A DNA stretch of 64,000 bases, taken from contig CM066289.1 of the NCBI GenBank assembly GCA_033816765.1, positions 2,294,001 to 2,358,000 of the forward strand. Direction: 5' to 3'. The translations under genes were made by a program, and so were the position numbers. This document shows positions 31,789-42,043 of this stretch, piece by piece (position 1 is the stretch's first letter; each line of letters begins with the position of its first letter). Source of the DNA: Nothopassalora personata. Its lineage: Eukaryota > Ascomycota > Dothideomycetes > Mycosphaerellales > Mycosphaerellaceae. The notes below the pieces were generated by a model. It searched no databases. It was not told the origin of the DNA and saw only the letters and a program-made list of their open reading frames with translations.

Positions 31789-32906
31789 CTATGCATCGTC
31801 TTCAACACCTTCTATCAGCGTCTTGATGCCCTTCGCAGCCTTCACCTCGCAAAACGCCTTCTCGGCCTCGGTGAACTTTACTTTGCCCGTGATCAGCTGC
31901 TTCACATCCACTCTTCCCGTCGTAATCAGCTCCAGTGCGAGAGCGTAATCACCGCCAGCGTATCTGAAGCTGCCTTTGACGTTCAGCTCTTTGCTGCACA
32001 TGGCGCCGATCGGGAATGTGATGTCGGCTTTACCCATTCCTCCCTGTACGTATGTGCCACCAATCCTTAGGAGATGGATGCTGGTCTGGATTGCAGGCTC
32101 GGCGCCGCTGGCGTCGATGACAGTGTCCGCTCCGGGCGCCAGATCAGTCTCCTTGATGATCCGCGCTGCTGCGTCCTGGGCCGCTTCTCGCCGTGAGACC
32201 ACGGCATGTGTTGCTGCATATTTCTTTGCGAAGTGGAGTCTCTCCTCGTTGATATCAACGGATACGAGCTTCGAGGCGCCAAAGGCCTTCGCGACTGCTA
32301 AGCATAGCAGACCGACTGGACCAGCGCCGAAGACCACCACCGTGTGACCTGGCCGCACATCAGCCTGTCGTGTGATGTGAACACCCACGCTCAAGGGCTC
32401 CAGCAGCGCACCCTCCTCCAGCGACACGCTCTCCGGCAACTTGTAGCAAAAGTCCTCCGGCAGGGTATAATATTTGGCCAGGGTCCCATCATATGGGGGA
32501 GTGGCCGCAAAGGCCATATCCGGACAGAGGTTGTATTTGCCTTCCTTGCATCTTACACAGCGCCGACACGGTATGCCTGGCTCCATCGCCACTCGGTCGC
32601 CAACTTTCAGGCTCTTGACTCCCTCTCCGACCTTGCTGACTACACCGCTACTCTCATGGCCAAGGACCATGGGAGACTTGACAACGAAGTGGCCGATTTC
32701 TCCGTGGACCCAGTAGTGGACATCACTTCCACAGATGCCCGTGTATTTGACGTTGATCAGGACATCGTAGGGTGAGGTGAGTGTGGGAATCGGGCGGTCT
32801 TCAAACTTGACGCTCCCTGCCTTTTCCAGCACGAACGAGAGATTCTATGGTGAAGCGTTAGCTGAGCCGTTGTGACCTTGGTAAGCTGCATTACCTGTTG
32901 GCCCAT
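31789..32906 (-). CDS. xdhA: D-xylulose reductase (xylitol dehydrogenase)
   Basis: Exons 32906-32895 (MGQQ) and 32844-31789. The intron begins GTAATG, contains GCTAACGC and ends CCATAG. The protein is 355 residues. It is a zinc-dependent medium-chain dehydrogenase: catalytic zinc ligands C42, H67 and E68 (YTGICGSDVHYW, VLGHESSG), structural zinc cysteines C97, C100, C103 and C111, and NAD-binding VFGAGPVGL with the acidic end of beta-2 in VSVDINEER. The block NLCPDMAFAATPPYDGTLA is characteristic of fungal XdhA rather than L-arabinitol dehydrogenase. It oxidises xylitol to D-xylulose with NAD in the cytosolic pentose catabolic pathway. A TATATA element lies about 75 bp upstream. Confidence 0.93.
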
Positions 32907-32979
32907 GACGGTTGACTTTGTGGTGGAGACAAGCTGAAGCAGGAGATATCGCGATTGCAGGCAAAGGACACAAGTTCTC

Positions 32980-32985
32980 TATATA
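32980..32985 (-). promoter_or_regulatory. TATA box of xdhA
   Basis: TATATA (read CTATATAGAG on the minus strand) lies 74-79 bp upstream of the ATG at 32906. Confidence 0.45.
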
Positions 32986-33904
32986 GTACTTACTTCCAGG
33001 CTGAATGGACAGCCAAACGCAAAGACTACATCTCTTTGAGCTATTGAGTCCACATGCTCCCCAGAACCTGCACAGCTGTTCGGACGACCTCCTGTGGAGT
33101 TGCCCGGAGCAAAAGTGATTTAGCCGCGCATTTATCCCCGCTGTACTGCGCTCTTCTTCCTTCCTTTCCAGCATGAGTCGCGGGTCTAGTTCTACACTCT
33201 GCGAATATCGCACATAAGGCAGGTTTCAGCATTCCAGAACTTCATCATCCTCAGATTCGGACCGAGCACTTGACCTGCTGCGCCGGCGAAACGGCAGCGG
33301 CGACTTCTGCCCTATCGCGGCCATGCGCTCGACATGCGGGCAACATATAGACCGTCTGCACATGCGTGAAACAGTAGCGATGTCCTAAACCATACTAACC
33401 CAGCCGGACAACACAACGGGCCATCACATCTCCTCTCAGACCACACCGATCAAACTACCGCTTGGCTCACGAGGCAAGTTCATGAATTGAAATCAATGTG
33501 CCCACAGAAGCTAATCAACAAAGTGGCCAAGGCAGAAGGAGAGCAGGTTGAGTATTCGGAGGACTGCCTTTTCGTAATATTTGGACGCCAGTGCCGAAAG
33601 ACGGCGAGGAGGGAAAGCAGTCGCCTGTCGTTCTTTGGCTACGTGGCGAATGGTTTGCCACGAGCGAGACATGCATGCCATGGACAGCTCTACCTGGAAG
33701 TGAGCGTTGATTGTCTGATCGTGAATACGGTAGATCGCTGTATACTGTATCACACACAATCAGAAGATCAGCACAAGGTCTTGGGAGCACGGGAGTCTCA
33801 AGCAGAACAACGGGTGCCAAGCCTCCCCGACACATATGCGAGCAACTGTCGGTACTCTGTAGCTTCATGCTCTTGCTACAGGACAGTCTCCGGTGGTCTT
33901 ACGT
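32986..33904. other. Gene-free stretch
   Basis: About 900 bp with overlapping ORFs of up to 145 residues on both strands. None shows recognisable protein features, and they overlap each other in several frames. Confidence 0.35.
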
Positions 33905-34250
33905 TGCGGCTCGACCTGTTCTGAATTCCTTGAAGATGCAGCGCCATATGTCCACAGCATCGATGTATGCTGAAGATGGCCATGTGACGACGAAGCCGCG
34001 GAAGACGTTCCCTGCGAGAAGTTCCTTCATCTACCTGAGGAAGCTTGGCCAGCCCCGGAAACGTTGTATGTATGATCGAGGGGGTCTCGTCAGGTACTTA
34101 TATCACAATTAAACCTTCTATGCTCAGCCGTCACTGCCCCAGGCACGTTCAGTCACACATGGTCTCCTCGCCACGGATGGAAACGGCTGCCACATGGATA
34201 CAGACTGCGGCGATGTCCAGATGGCCATTGTTGGCGGACTAGCTAGGTAA
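33905..34250 (+). pseudogene. Possible decayed small cysteine-containing protein gene
   Basis: A frame with protein-like text (CGSTCSEFLEDAAPYVHSI) is interrupted by one TGA at 33971. It continues through CDDEAAEDVPCEKFLHLPEE to a GTATGA donor at 34070. A CTCAG acceptor at 34127 continues in phase (PSLPQARSVTHGLLATDGNG, CHMDTDCGDVQMAIVGGLAR) to TAA at 34250. Frame continuity across the intron and the evenly spaced cysteines suggest a former gene, perhaps a small secreted protein. No start codon is assigned and no family is recognised, so this is speculative. Confidence 0.3.
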
Positions 34251-34388
34251 TGTAAGTGAGAAGTCGAGAGGAAGATCAAGCGCACATGCCCTCAACGTTC
34301 CTGCATTAGCTCAGGGATCTGCAGCCCCGCACCTGCCGTCTTCATGTGTGCCACCACAATCTTTCCTCCTCGTGCTGCAATTTCAAAG

Positions 34389-34946
34389 ATGAAAATCCTC
34401 GACGCTGGAGATCACCCACTCTCTAACGCGGACGTACTTGACTGGATCAAGCGAAAACGCGCTCAACATGAGACGGAAGATGCCGAAGAAATAGCTACGA
34501 AAGGCAAGGGCGCAACAGCAACTCCACGACCCAAAAACTTCATAACAGCTCTCACTCGCCACGAACGCGAACTCAACTCTTCGCGATACCCTTATGTTAA
34601 GAACACCGGGGCATACGCGGGAGATGCGCGTGATAAGCAATTCAAGAAGTTCTGTCAAGAGGCCGAAAACGTCATTCAAGACAATCTCGAGGCAGAGTGG
34701 AAGGATCGACTGGGCAGCATGACCAGAGAGCAGATCGATAAAGAATTTGCGATCGAGCAGGAGAAGAAGTGCCTCACTGAGCCGGAATTGCTCATGCTGT
34801 ACAACCACGCACCGGTGCACGCCGAGTTGCTGCAGCCAATGATTGAGAACGTGGAGGACCGCTTCTCTGCTGAAGAGCAGGCATTACTCATCGACGTCAT
34901 ATGGAGGACTTTACGGGTTACCGAACAGCGACCAGTTGAAGAGTAG
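34389..34946 (+). CDS. RPC17: RNA polymerase III subunit Rpc17 (RPC9/CRCP family)
   Basis: 185 residues from the ATG at 34389. An earlier ATG at 34344 adds only 15 atypical residues. The start MKILDAGDHPLSNADVLDWI is the conserved opening of Rpc17/RPC9, in which LSN follows a short beta strand. The C-terminal half is the helical HRDC-like Rpb4 domain (LTEPELLMLYNHAPVHAELL, MIENVEDRFSAEEQ). With Rpc25 it forms the stalk of RNA polymerase III and takes part in initiation at tRNA and 5S genes. No intron. The gene is divergent from xdhA at a distance and convergent with the broken NADAR gene. Confidence 0.85.
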   Translation: MKILDAGDHPLSNADVLDWIKRKRAQHETEDAEEIATKGKGATATPRPKNFITALTRHERELNSSRYPYVKNTGAYAGDARDKQFKKFCQEAENVIQDNLEAEWKDRLGSMTREQIDKEFAIEQEKKCLTEPELLMLYNHAPVHAELLQPMIENVEDRFSAEEQALLIDVIWRTLRVTEQRPVEE

Positions 34947-35245
34947 TTCAGTTCTGGATGTCACGTGAGCACAACAGCATGGATTGGCGTTCTGGACAGG
35001 AAAGATGGCTGGAGCGCATAAATTTTAAGATACCCCCATACGCGAAGTCACACACCAGAGTTGGTAGGCGTTCGAGCGAGCACACGAGTCAAACTCATAA
35101 GGATCGGGTAAGGGCCACATTGGCCCTATAGAGGGACACAATATCACGAATGGTGCTCTACCCTGCCTGCCGAGTGCAGTCTCGAGGCTACCAACAGGTT
35201 TGCATCGATAAGCTACTGAGAGCATCAATGCAAGTTCAACATCAA
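34947..35245. other. Convergent 3' flanks
   Basis: Lies between the RPC17 stop and the inferred stop of the NADAR relic. No independent feature was seen. Confidence 0.35.
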
Positions 35246-35872
35246 TCACTTCCTCAACGACTCCCTCACTCTCTCTAACGCTTTTCCTAGTTGTTCTCTC
35301 CCCAAATCCTCTCATTCCCTCTGCCTCCTCAGTATTATATCCGACCACGTCAAGTCTGCCATTTGGGCTCGTCACCACAATCTGCCTATCACCAGTCCCC
35401 AACAACACTTTCCACAATTCCTCATTCTGACTGTCCTTCAGAAGATTACCTGCTTCCTGCAACCTCAAAACCAGCTAGCCTCCCGCACAAGGCCAATAAA
35501 AGAAGGACCTGAACTCACAACGACCTGATCGCACTGCGCATCCCATATGTCCTGCTTGAAACTTCTAACCTCCTCGCCTAACTTCTTGGCCTCCGCCGAA
35601 GTGTCGGCCTGCAGTACACTCGCGGCGACATCCTTGTCGCCCGTGAGTAAGGCTTTGTGGTACATCATGTCTTGCCCACTGGTATGGAATCGATTCGCGC
35701 CCTCGGTGGAAGGAGATGGGGACCATAGTTGCAAGCAGCATTCCTTCTCTGGGCGATCGAAGCCAAAAAAAAAGATAGAATGTATTTGTCAGTGACCTTT
35801 CGCGACAGGTCTTGAGCATTTTGAAGCTCTTTCGGGAGATCAGAGAGGTCGTCCAGCGAGGACCTTTGCCAT
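35246..35872 (-). pseudogene. Broken NADAR-domain gene (YbiA-like N-glycosidase family)
   Basis: The minus strand reads as a NADAR protein only if frames are changed. ATG at 35872 gives MAK and then stops after ten codons. One base later a long frame opens (SLDDLSDLPKELQNAQDLS, KYILSFFFGFDRPEKE, MMYHKALLTGDKDVAAS) to 35519. An intron with GTGAGT and TTGCAG joins in phase to 35456 (GNLLKDSQNEELWKVLLG, TGDRQIVVTSPNGRL). The end (REQLGKALERVRESLRK, stop at 35246) is again in a different frame. Family-conserved residues are also lost: TSGQ where S-x-E-Q is usual, and LDVVG where IWGIG is usual. NADAR proteins hydrolyse N-glycosidic bonds of riboflavin intermediates or ADP-ribose-type substrates. 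Assembly error at two places is the alternative. Confidence 0.65.
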
Positions 35873-36307
35873 GTTTTCGTTCCCAGGACACGACAATCGT
35901 TCCTTCCTGTCCAATGTGACTAGTGTGTCACGTGAGCCGGTTGCAAAAGGAAGAGACGGAATGGGGCAAGGTGAGGGATCGGAAGAAGTCGTAAAGTTTG
36001 CCTCGGAGTATAGATAGTGATCGCAAGAGGTATGACAACTCTCAATCTCCCTCGAAGCTGAGCGCAGCGGAGCCCTTATGATTGTCACTATAGTCCTAAA
36101 AGCCAGGAACGCGCCACATACATCCGCGTGTCCGTCCATTCGACCGAATTGGAGCTACCGATGGGACTTACTACTTGCATACTAAAGCCCAAGAATTGAG
36201 AGACGATCTGAATGATGCAAAACGTCCGCTGAAAAGCTACAATATAGCGAGGCCGGGCTGATCAAGAACACGCCTCATCGCTGCCACACATGGAATCGAG
36301 CTGCATC
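35873..36307. other. Intergenic
   Basis: 435 bp between the NADAR relic and the histidine phosphatase stop. No convincing gene was seen. Confidence 0.35.
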
Positions 36308-38578
36308 CTAATATTCGACATGTCCATCATTCTGGTTAACAGTCCAACGCCTCTTAGGCGTAGGGTCGAACCTTCTGACGACTTTGTCCCCAGAAGCCTG
36401 CTTCCCCCAGAGAGTCTTGACGCTCAATCCTCGACTCAGTGATTGAGGCGGTGCCTCCCCAACCTTGACAGGAAGCTCAGAGACATCATCCTCGCTCTCA
36501 ACGAGCACACTATCTTGCTGCTTTGGCTCTGGTTTTGAGTCCCCGGTAGTTTCTTTGGGACGCTCCCTCGCGTTGGCGCTATTCGGCCTTGAGTTCGGAA
36601 GCGAGTTTGCGAGCATTTTGCGTCCGGGACATGTTCTGCCGCCGGTCTCGTTGAGCTTCGAAAAGAGAGCAGTCTTCTCCTCATTCATCTTCTGCGCGTC
36701 CACGCGCGGAGTGCCTCCAGATGGAGGTGTCCATAGGCCTGGACTGACAGCACCTGGAGGGGTCCATAAGCCCGGAGAAGGCGCCGGGAGCTGTTCTTCC
36801 GATGATCTCGCACTGCTTTTCGAGACATTCGCAGGAGAAGGCACCCGTTGAGGTATGCTTGAAGCGCTAGGTCTTCTGATAGAGCCGAGAGCAGCGCTTG
36901 GATTGCTTCGTCTTCCACTCGGATCGTGCACATTCCAGGAAAGTTCACTGCCTGCACCAAGTGCGGCGTGAGGTAGTGAGCCGAACTGCTTAAACCTTGC
37001 AAGCGCTTCCTGTGCGCCTCGCACGCTCGACGCCGTTGAGGGGGGAGCCTTTGTTGGATCTACACCTGGCCGCAGATGTTCTGATGAGGATACGAGTCGC
37101 ATGTCGTAGATTGCGCTCAAGCCTATGTCGAGCCTACTTCTTCTGCCACCGCCATTCGTCATCTTGACTGGATCTGGAGGCGAGCAGGGCGTTCCTGTGG
37201 GACCTGGACTGGCCGGAGTGGAGCCCGGCGGCGATAGCAGCGCAGGTGCATCATCTTTTCTCACAGCCATCGTCAGGCTGGCCATGCCCACATCGAGAAG
37301 GACCGGCTGATTCGTCAGAGCACCAATAAGCGCGTTACTGCCGGCGCCATGTGTGACAAGTATGACAACAAGCTCTTCCTCCTCTTCCTCTTCATGGTGT
37401 TTCTCCGCCTGCTCGAGGCCCAGCGCATCTTCAGCTCCATCGTCCGCATTGTGCTGACTGTACCACTGCACGAGGTTGTTCAGACCTCGTCTAAAGCGCC
37501 TGTGCATCGAGGACCACTCTTCACCATAAGTCCCGCCACTACCCCAGTCCTGCGGCGGCCGACTGCTATCCCACTGGTAATCGACATGGACCGTTGCGTT
37601 TCGTGCGTGCGTCACGTACCCTCGAGGAATGTTGTCGCTGTTAGAGATCGCATAGGAGGGCGTGGGAGGGTGGTATATTGCATTTTCTGGTCCTGAAGGA
37701 GGGACCCTCGACGTCAAGGCATGGAGGCCATGTTGTGCTCGAAATGGCGATTTCCGACCCGAGCTCTCGTTGCTGCCGGCACTGCTGACACTGTTAGACC
37801 TCGAGCGATGACCGCTGGGCACTTCGAGAGCGTCGCGGACATGACTCCAGTCGTCCAAGGTATTCTCCCTACTCACGGGAGGTCTGCTGTTGGTGCCTCC
37901 CCACAGACTGGTCTGGGACGACTTATGCGACACGGTCGGGGTGTACAAGTCCAGCGGATCATTTTGCATGAGTTCTGCCTTTGCAGCAGCGACCATCATT
38001 GGACTCGGAGGCGGCGGCGTGATTTGGTCGAAGTAGCCTGGGTTGAGCCATTCTCCAAGGAACGCATCCACCCGGATCTTCGACCTGCGATACTTCTTCT
38101 GCGGATGTCCGTCCAAAGCTCTTCTCGCCAGATCCCTCGCAAAGTCGTGGCTGGGCTCAGTGATAGGCGTGAGGTGAGGCGACTTGGGTCCGTCCCTTGC
38201 GCGCAACTTGGGCGAGGCAGAGTGCATTGTCGCGGGTGTCCTTGGCGTCTCTTTGGGCGCCTCGTACTGAGCCATGCCCGCTGATATGGCGACACTCGTC
38301 TGGAGACATCGCAAGAACGGTGAGGTGTGAATCACGACCTTGTGTTTCCTTTTCCTCTTCTTGCTGCCATCTCCTGGACTGTGCTCCTGCTCTCGCGCAT
38401 GTAGAAGACTCGCGATTCGCACTCCAAGCGCGCGGCACTGATTCCAGCCTCCATAGGTGAGCGGTGGATCGTAGGGTGTTGGGGTGGTCAGATGCCATGA
38501 CTGATGTGCTGCGTCCAGTCGGATGCCATGTCGGGCTATGATGACCACCGCTGGTGGCTTCGCTTCGGTGGGCGCCAT
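36308..38578 (-). CDS. Histidine phosphatase superfamily protein (PGAM-like) with long disordered insert
   Basis: 756 residues from the ATG at 38578 (MAPTEAKPPAVVIIARHGIR). The phosphatase core is split. The RHG motif is at residues 16-18, PLTYGGWNQCRALG and VVIHTSPFLRCLQT (the conserved STPxxR-like arginine) follow within the first 110 residues, and the second catalytic His lies about 300 residues later in VVILVTHGAGSNALIG. Long Ser/Pro-rich stretches separate and follow these, including two copies of SPGLWTPP. The family includes the tau55/TFC7 TFIIIC subunit and its paralogues in fungi, so a signalling or transcription role is as likely as metabolism. Single exon. The frame upstream of the ATG is open for 19 codons without an ATG. 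Confidence 0.82.
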   Translation of the reverse strand: MAPTEAKPPAVVIIARHGIRLDAAHQSWHLTTPTPYDPPLTYGGWNQCRALGVRIASLLHAREQEHSPGDGSKKRKRKHKVVIHTSPFLRCLQTSVAISAGMAQYEAPKETPRTPATMHSASPKLRARDGPKSPHLTPITEPSHDFARDLARRALDGHPQKKYRRSKIRVDAFLGEWLNPGYFDQITPPPPSPMMVAAAKAELMQNDPLDLYTPTVSHKSSQTSLWGGTNSRPPVSRENTLDDWSHVRDALEVPSGHRSRSNSVSSAGSNESSGRKSPFRAQHGLHALTSRVPPSGPENAIYHPPTPSYAISNSDNIPRGYVTHARNATVHVDYQWDSSRPPQDWGSGGTYGEEWSSMHRRFRRGLNNLVQWYSQHNADDGAEDALGLEQAEKHHEEEEEEELVVILVTHGAGSNALIGALTNQPVLLDVGMASLTMAVRKDDAPALLSPPGSTPASPGPTGTPCSPPDPVKMTNGGGRRSRLDIGLSAIYDMRLVSSSEHLRPGVDPTKAPPSTASSVRGAQEALARFKQFGSLPHAALGAGSELSWNVHDPSGRRSNPSAALGSIRRPSASSIPQRVPSPANVSKSSARSSEEQLPAPSPGLWTPPGAVSPGLWTPPSGGTPRVDAQKMNEEKTALFSKLNETGGRTCPGRKMLANSLPNSRPNSANARERPKETTGDSKPEPKQQDSVLVESEDDVSELPVKVGEAPPQSLSRGLSVKTLWGKQASGDKVVRRFDPTPKRRWTVNQNDGHVEY

Positions 38579-39225
38579 GGCGTTGCTCGCTGCGTGATCT
38601 TCCGGGTCGTGCGAGAAAGTGCGAGTGATCGGCAAAGAGTGAAGAAAGCGACTTCGATGCCGTCCAGCTTCTCCAGGACCCTACGTCGTGCTCATCGTGT
38701 ATTTGTGCGGTTCGAAGTCCTGTCGGCGGTAGTAAACGTTCCTCGCAAGTAGAACTACTCTAGTGAGCGGGAACGCAGCGTCAAGGCACGATGTGGCAAA
38801 CTATCCCGATATATACTGCACCACTTTCAACGCAACGAGGCGGTCTTTTTGTGAGCGAAATGCTTTCTGGTCGTAGGATATCAAGGTAAGACTGATGATT
38901 GCGTCTCGCATGATGGCTTCTTCGAAGCTTGTGAACGCCACCATAAGCCCTTCGGCATCAGGACAAAAGCCGACCGAAAATCCTTATCGGCTCCGATCCC
39001 GGGATAAAAAGGCTATAGGTAATTAATTAACTGATTCGTAGTAGCTACTACCTTAGGTTTAATCAGGCGATAGGCTTCATATAGACTTAGATCGCAATAG
39101 AAATAGCATACGCAGCGATATCGCCGCTCCACTCCGTATTGAATGCGAAGATTTACGAATAGCCGATACGGATTCACCTCTAGCCCAACCTTTCCTTAGC
39201 CAGCATCCGGCACGCTATTAACTGC
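38579..39225. other. Intergenic with AT-rich island
   Basis: The first part is the promoter of the phosphatase gene. From about 39005 to 39180 the sequence becomes AT-rich with CTATAGG, TTAATTAA and GATAGGC-like words, resembling mutated repeat remnants. No coding potential. Confidence 0.4.
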
Positions 39226-41281
39226 TTAATGTTGAAACTTAATCCGCCCTTCAAGCCTGGGAGCGATGCCCTTTGTCCAGTTACAGTTGGTAGTCTCATG
39301 CTTGCTCGTCACATCCGGATGTCCTTCAATGCGTGCCAGACGTCTCCATTTGCGCGTAAACTTACGCACGACGTTGAGCTCTTGTTCTGTGTTGATCGAT
39401 GGCATGATCGCTGGCATGTCGGCTTCCTCATCGTCGTCACTGTCAGACTCGAAGCCGGCATCTTCTTGCTCCATTTTCTGGCTCTTTGCTGGTCGCGCAG
39501 GAAGATCGCTCGTGTTGCGATTGTGCTTCTGGGCTGTTCCAGCGAGTGATTTTCTTGCATCGCCTTTAGGGTCCAACTTCTCGTCTTCAACCTTGTCTTC
39601 GATGGGTGGTGCTATTGGTCGTTGTGCCATCTGGCTTGGCTCTTTGACTGGGTGCACTTCATGCAGATCATCTTGAACCTTACCGAAGTGACTGCCCATT
39701 GACGTGCTCCAGTTTTTCCATTTCCCAAGCACTTTCAAACTCATGAAATATTGTCGTAGAATCATCGATATGAGCATGCCGTTCTCGTCGCTGACAATGC
39801 TTTTAGCTGTACCGCCATGCTCTTTCAGCATGAGACTAGTGAAGCCGTCTTTGCCTCTCACCATGTAGTCTCGTGTGGCAACCTTGTACTCTCGCCCCAA
39901 GTCTATGGGCAGGCCGCCAATCTGCACATCTGAGCAGCGCTGCCCGGGTGGGTTTGCTGGCGTGACTATGAATGAGATGTTGCTGACCTGTGGGAATCGT
40001 CCTTCCAATGCTGGATAAGTGCTCACGCCATTTTCGAGCGCCTTGACGATTTCCTTGCCTTTGACTTGAATGACAACGCAGGGATCCTCGAATGGGAAGC
40101 AATTCATCATGTCTTTGACGCGCAACACCCCGGGTGGGTATATCTGGTCACCTCTTATAGTACCAGAAGCCATGATGCAACAGTCGGCCAGGTAGTGCAG
40201 CCTCATCAGATCACACACGAAATTGCCCATATTGCTTTCTTTGAGTCGAACTGTGGTGAAACGAGCATCCAGCGGCGCAAGTGTGTATCCGAGTGGTTTT
40301 TCAAGCTTTGGTTTCAAGCTGGCCGTGATCTTCTCCACCATTTCCACGGCGGTGGGCTCCTCTGGAATAGAGCTAACAATGTCTCGCCGCACGATGTCGA
40401 AGTGCCAGCCTTTGCCATCAGTCTTCCGCCGACACTCCAGATACGAGAGCTGTTTGAAGTCTGAGCCGGACCGCAAGACATGTGTTTCGTTGATGATGCT
40501 GTGGTTGTAGTAGTGATCGTGTCCGCCCAACACGATGTCAACTGCGCCTGGCTCGATCTTCGTGGCTAGTTTGTTGTCGTTAGGTTCCCGCTGATGGCTG
40601 ACAACGACTATGATCTCAGCTCCGTCTGCTCTCAGCTGAGGCGCAAGCTTCATCACTGTTGCCGAAGCACTCAAGTACTGTAAGTCCGGCGGTAAAGTGT
40701 TGATCGTGTCGAGCCACTCTCGCTCCACGACACCGATGACACCGATTTTGATGCCATTTGACGACTCCAGCATCACTGTCCTCTTACAATTGCCCAGTGG
40801 AACATCCTCTCCCAGGGCAGGATCAAGCACATTCGCGCATAGCCATGGGAAATTGCATTTGGAAGCGAGGTACTCAAACTGCTTCACTCCAAAGTCCAAG
40901 TCATGATTGCCCAAGCAGGCAACAGTTGTGCTGATTCCGTTCAGAGCGCCGAGCATGTGCTTGCCCTTGGTCACAGAGCTTTCAAGGCTGGGGTTGAAAG
41001 CATCTCCGGAGAAGAATGTGAGAGCTTCTGATTGGCCTTTGAAGCGCTCGTCATGCTGGTAGAACTCGCAGATTGTCTTGAAGCGAGCGATACCTCCTAC
41101 CGGCTCTCGAGATCCAGGCTCTACGTGGTAGACATCGTTGTAGTGAATGAAGCGGAGATCTGGGGCGCCTTTGTCTTTGCCGCTTGCGTGGGTGATAGAC
41201 TCTGGACTTCGTTACCACGGATACCGAATGTGTTTGTTTGATGCTCGACTTACCGCCTTCGCTCAAGGTATGTTCCGGCAT
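39226..41281 (-). CDS. 5'-nucleotidase / metallophosphatase, UshA-like, cytosolic
   Basis: Exons 41281-41254 (MPEHTLSEG) and 41201-39226. The intron runs GTAAGT to GTCCAG, and the joined frame is 667 residues. Metallophosphoesterase motifs occur in order: FIHYNDVYHVEP, FFSGDAFNPS, LGNHDLDFG, VVSHQREPND and GGHDHYYNH, which together build the two-metal site. The 5'-nucleotidase C-terminal domain follows (MGNFVCDLMRLHYLADCCIM, PFEDPCVVIQVKGKEI, YMVRGKDGFTSL). A ~150-residue acidic/basic disordered tail includes ESDSDDDEEAD. There is no signal peptide, unlike bacterial UshA, which fits the fungal cytosolic group. The probable activity is release of phosphate from nucleotides or related esters. 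Confidence 0.9.
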
Positions 41282-41342
41282 AATGGACTGATCATCCAAT
41301 TTGTTGTGTTTCTGCGTGGTGCGAGTCCGGGCCCTTTTGATC

Positions 41343-41363
41343 CTCTCTCTCTCTCTCTCTCTC
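41343..41363 (+). repeat. (CT)10 tract in the 5'-nucleotidase promoter
   Basis: About ten CT units lie 60-80 bp upstream of the start at 41281. On the coding strand this is a GA tract, common in fungal promoters. Confidence 0.85.
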
Positions 41364-41962
41364 GGGCCTATAGCGTCAGCTCACAGTCGAGGATGTAGTA
41401 TGAGTTAGGCCACGAGGGAGTGTAAAAATAAGCGACGTGTTGGATGCACACGACTTAACTAGTTCTAGTCTAAGAACTGGAGTGCAGCTGCAGGGCCCTC
41501 GACGCATCTCGCCGCACGTGCAAGTGGCGGTGCAGCCGCCGCTTTGATTCACGAACAATTAATTCATCAAGACACGACCGAGGCAGTCGAGGATGGAGGA
41601 GCGATGTGGGAGAACTGAGATGAGAAACAGGAGGGTTTCCCGTCGTCTGCTGACTACCGCGTACTCGCTGCAGTCTCATTGGTCAAAAAGCCCACTGCTG
41701 CTATTCATCAACATCACCGTTGAAGCATATCTATCAACACGATACCACTTCGCTGCACAGACGCGCCGACTCAAGCTGCGTGAACATACACCACGGTACT
41801 CTTATTCTCGCGTAGTCGCACCTTCCAGCACACGAACCTCGCAGAAACCCTCACGGAGAGTGCAGAAGTGGTGCGTTGTGACGGAGATGATCCTTGCTCT
41901 GCAGTTCAATCTGCCAGGAGCATCCCTGGCTGATGTCGGCCAACTCCTGCTCGTTGTTGATG

Positions 41963-41968
41963 TATAAA
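41963..41968 (+). promoter_or_regulatory. TATA box of the secreted glycosidase-like gene
   Basis: TATAAA preceded by GATG lies 76 bp upstream of the ATG at 42044. Confidence 0.5.
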
Positions 41969-42043
41969 GCGAAACTTCTAGGAGCACTGCTCTTCTCGTT
42001 GACAGAAGACAGACATCGTGGCCTCGCGAGGCTCCGGAGTGAC

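Noticed and set aside
33487..33924. 145-residue plus-strand ORF
   Set aside because: It overlaps ORFs of similar length on the other strand, has no start context, and shows no protein features.
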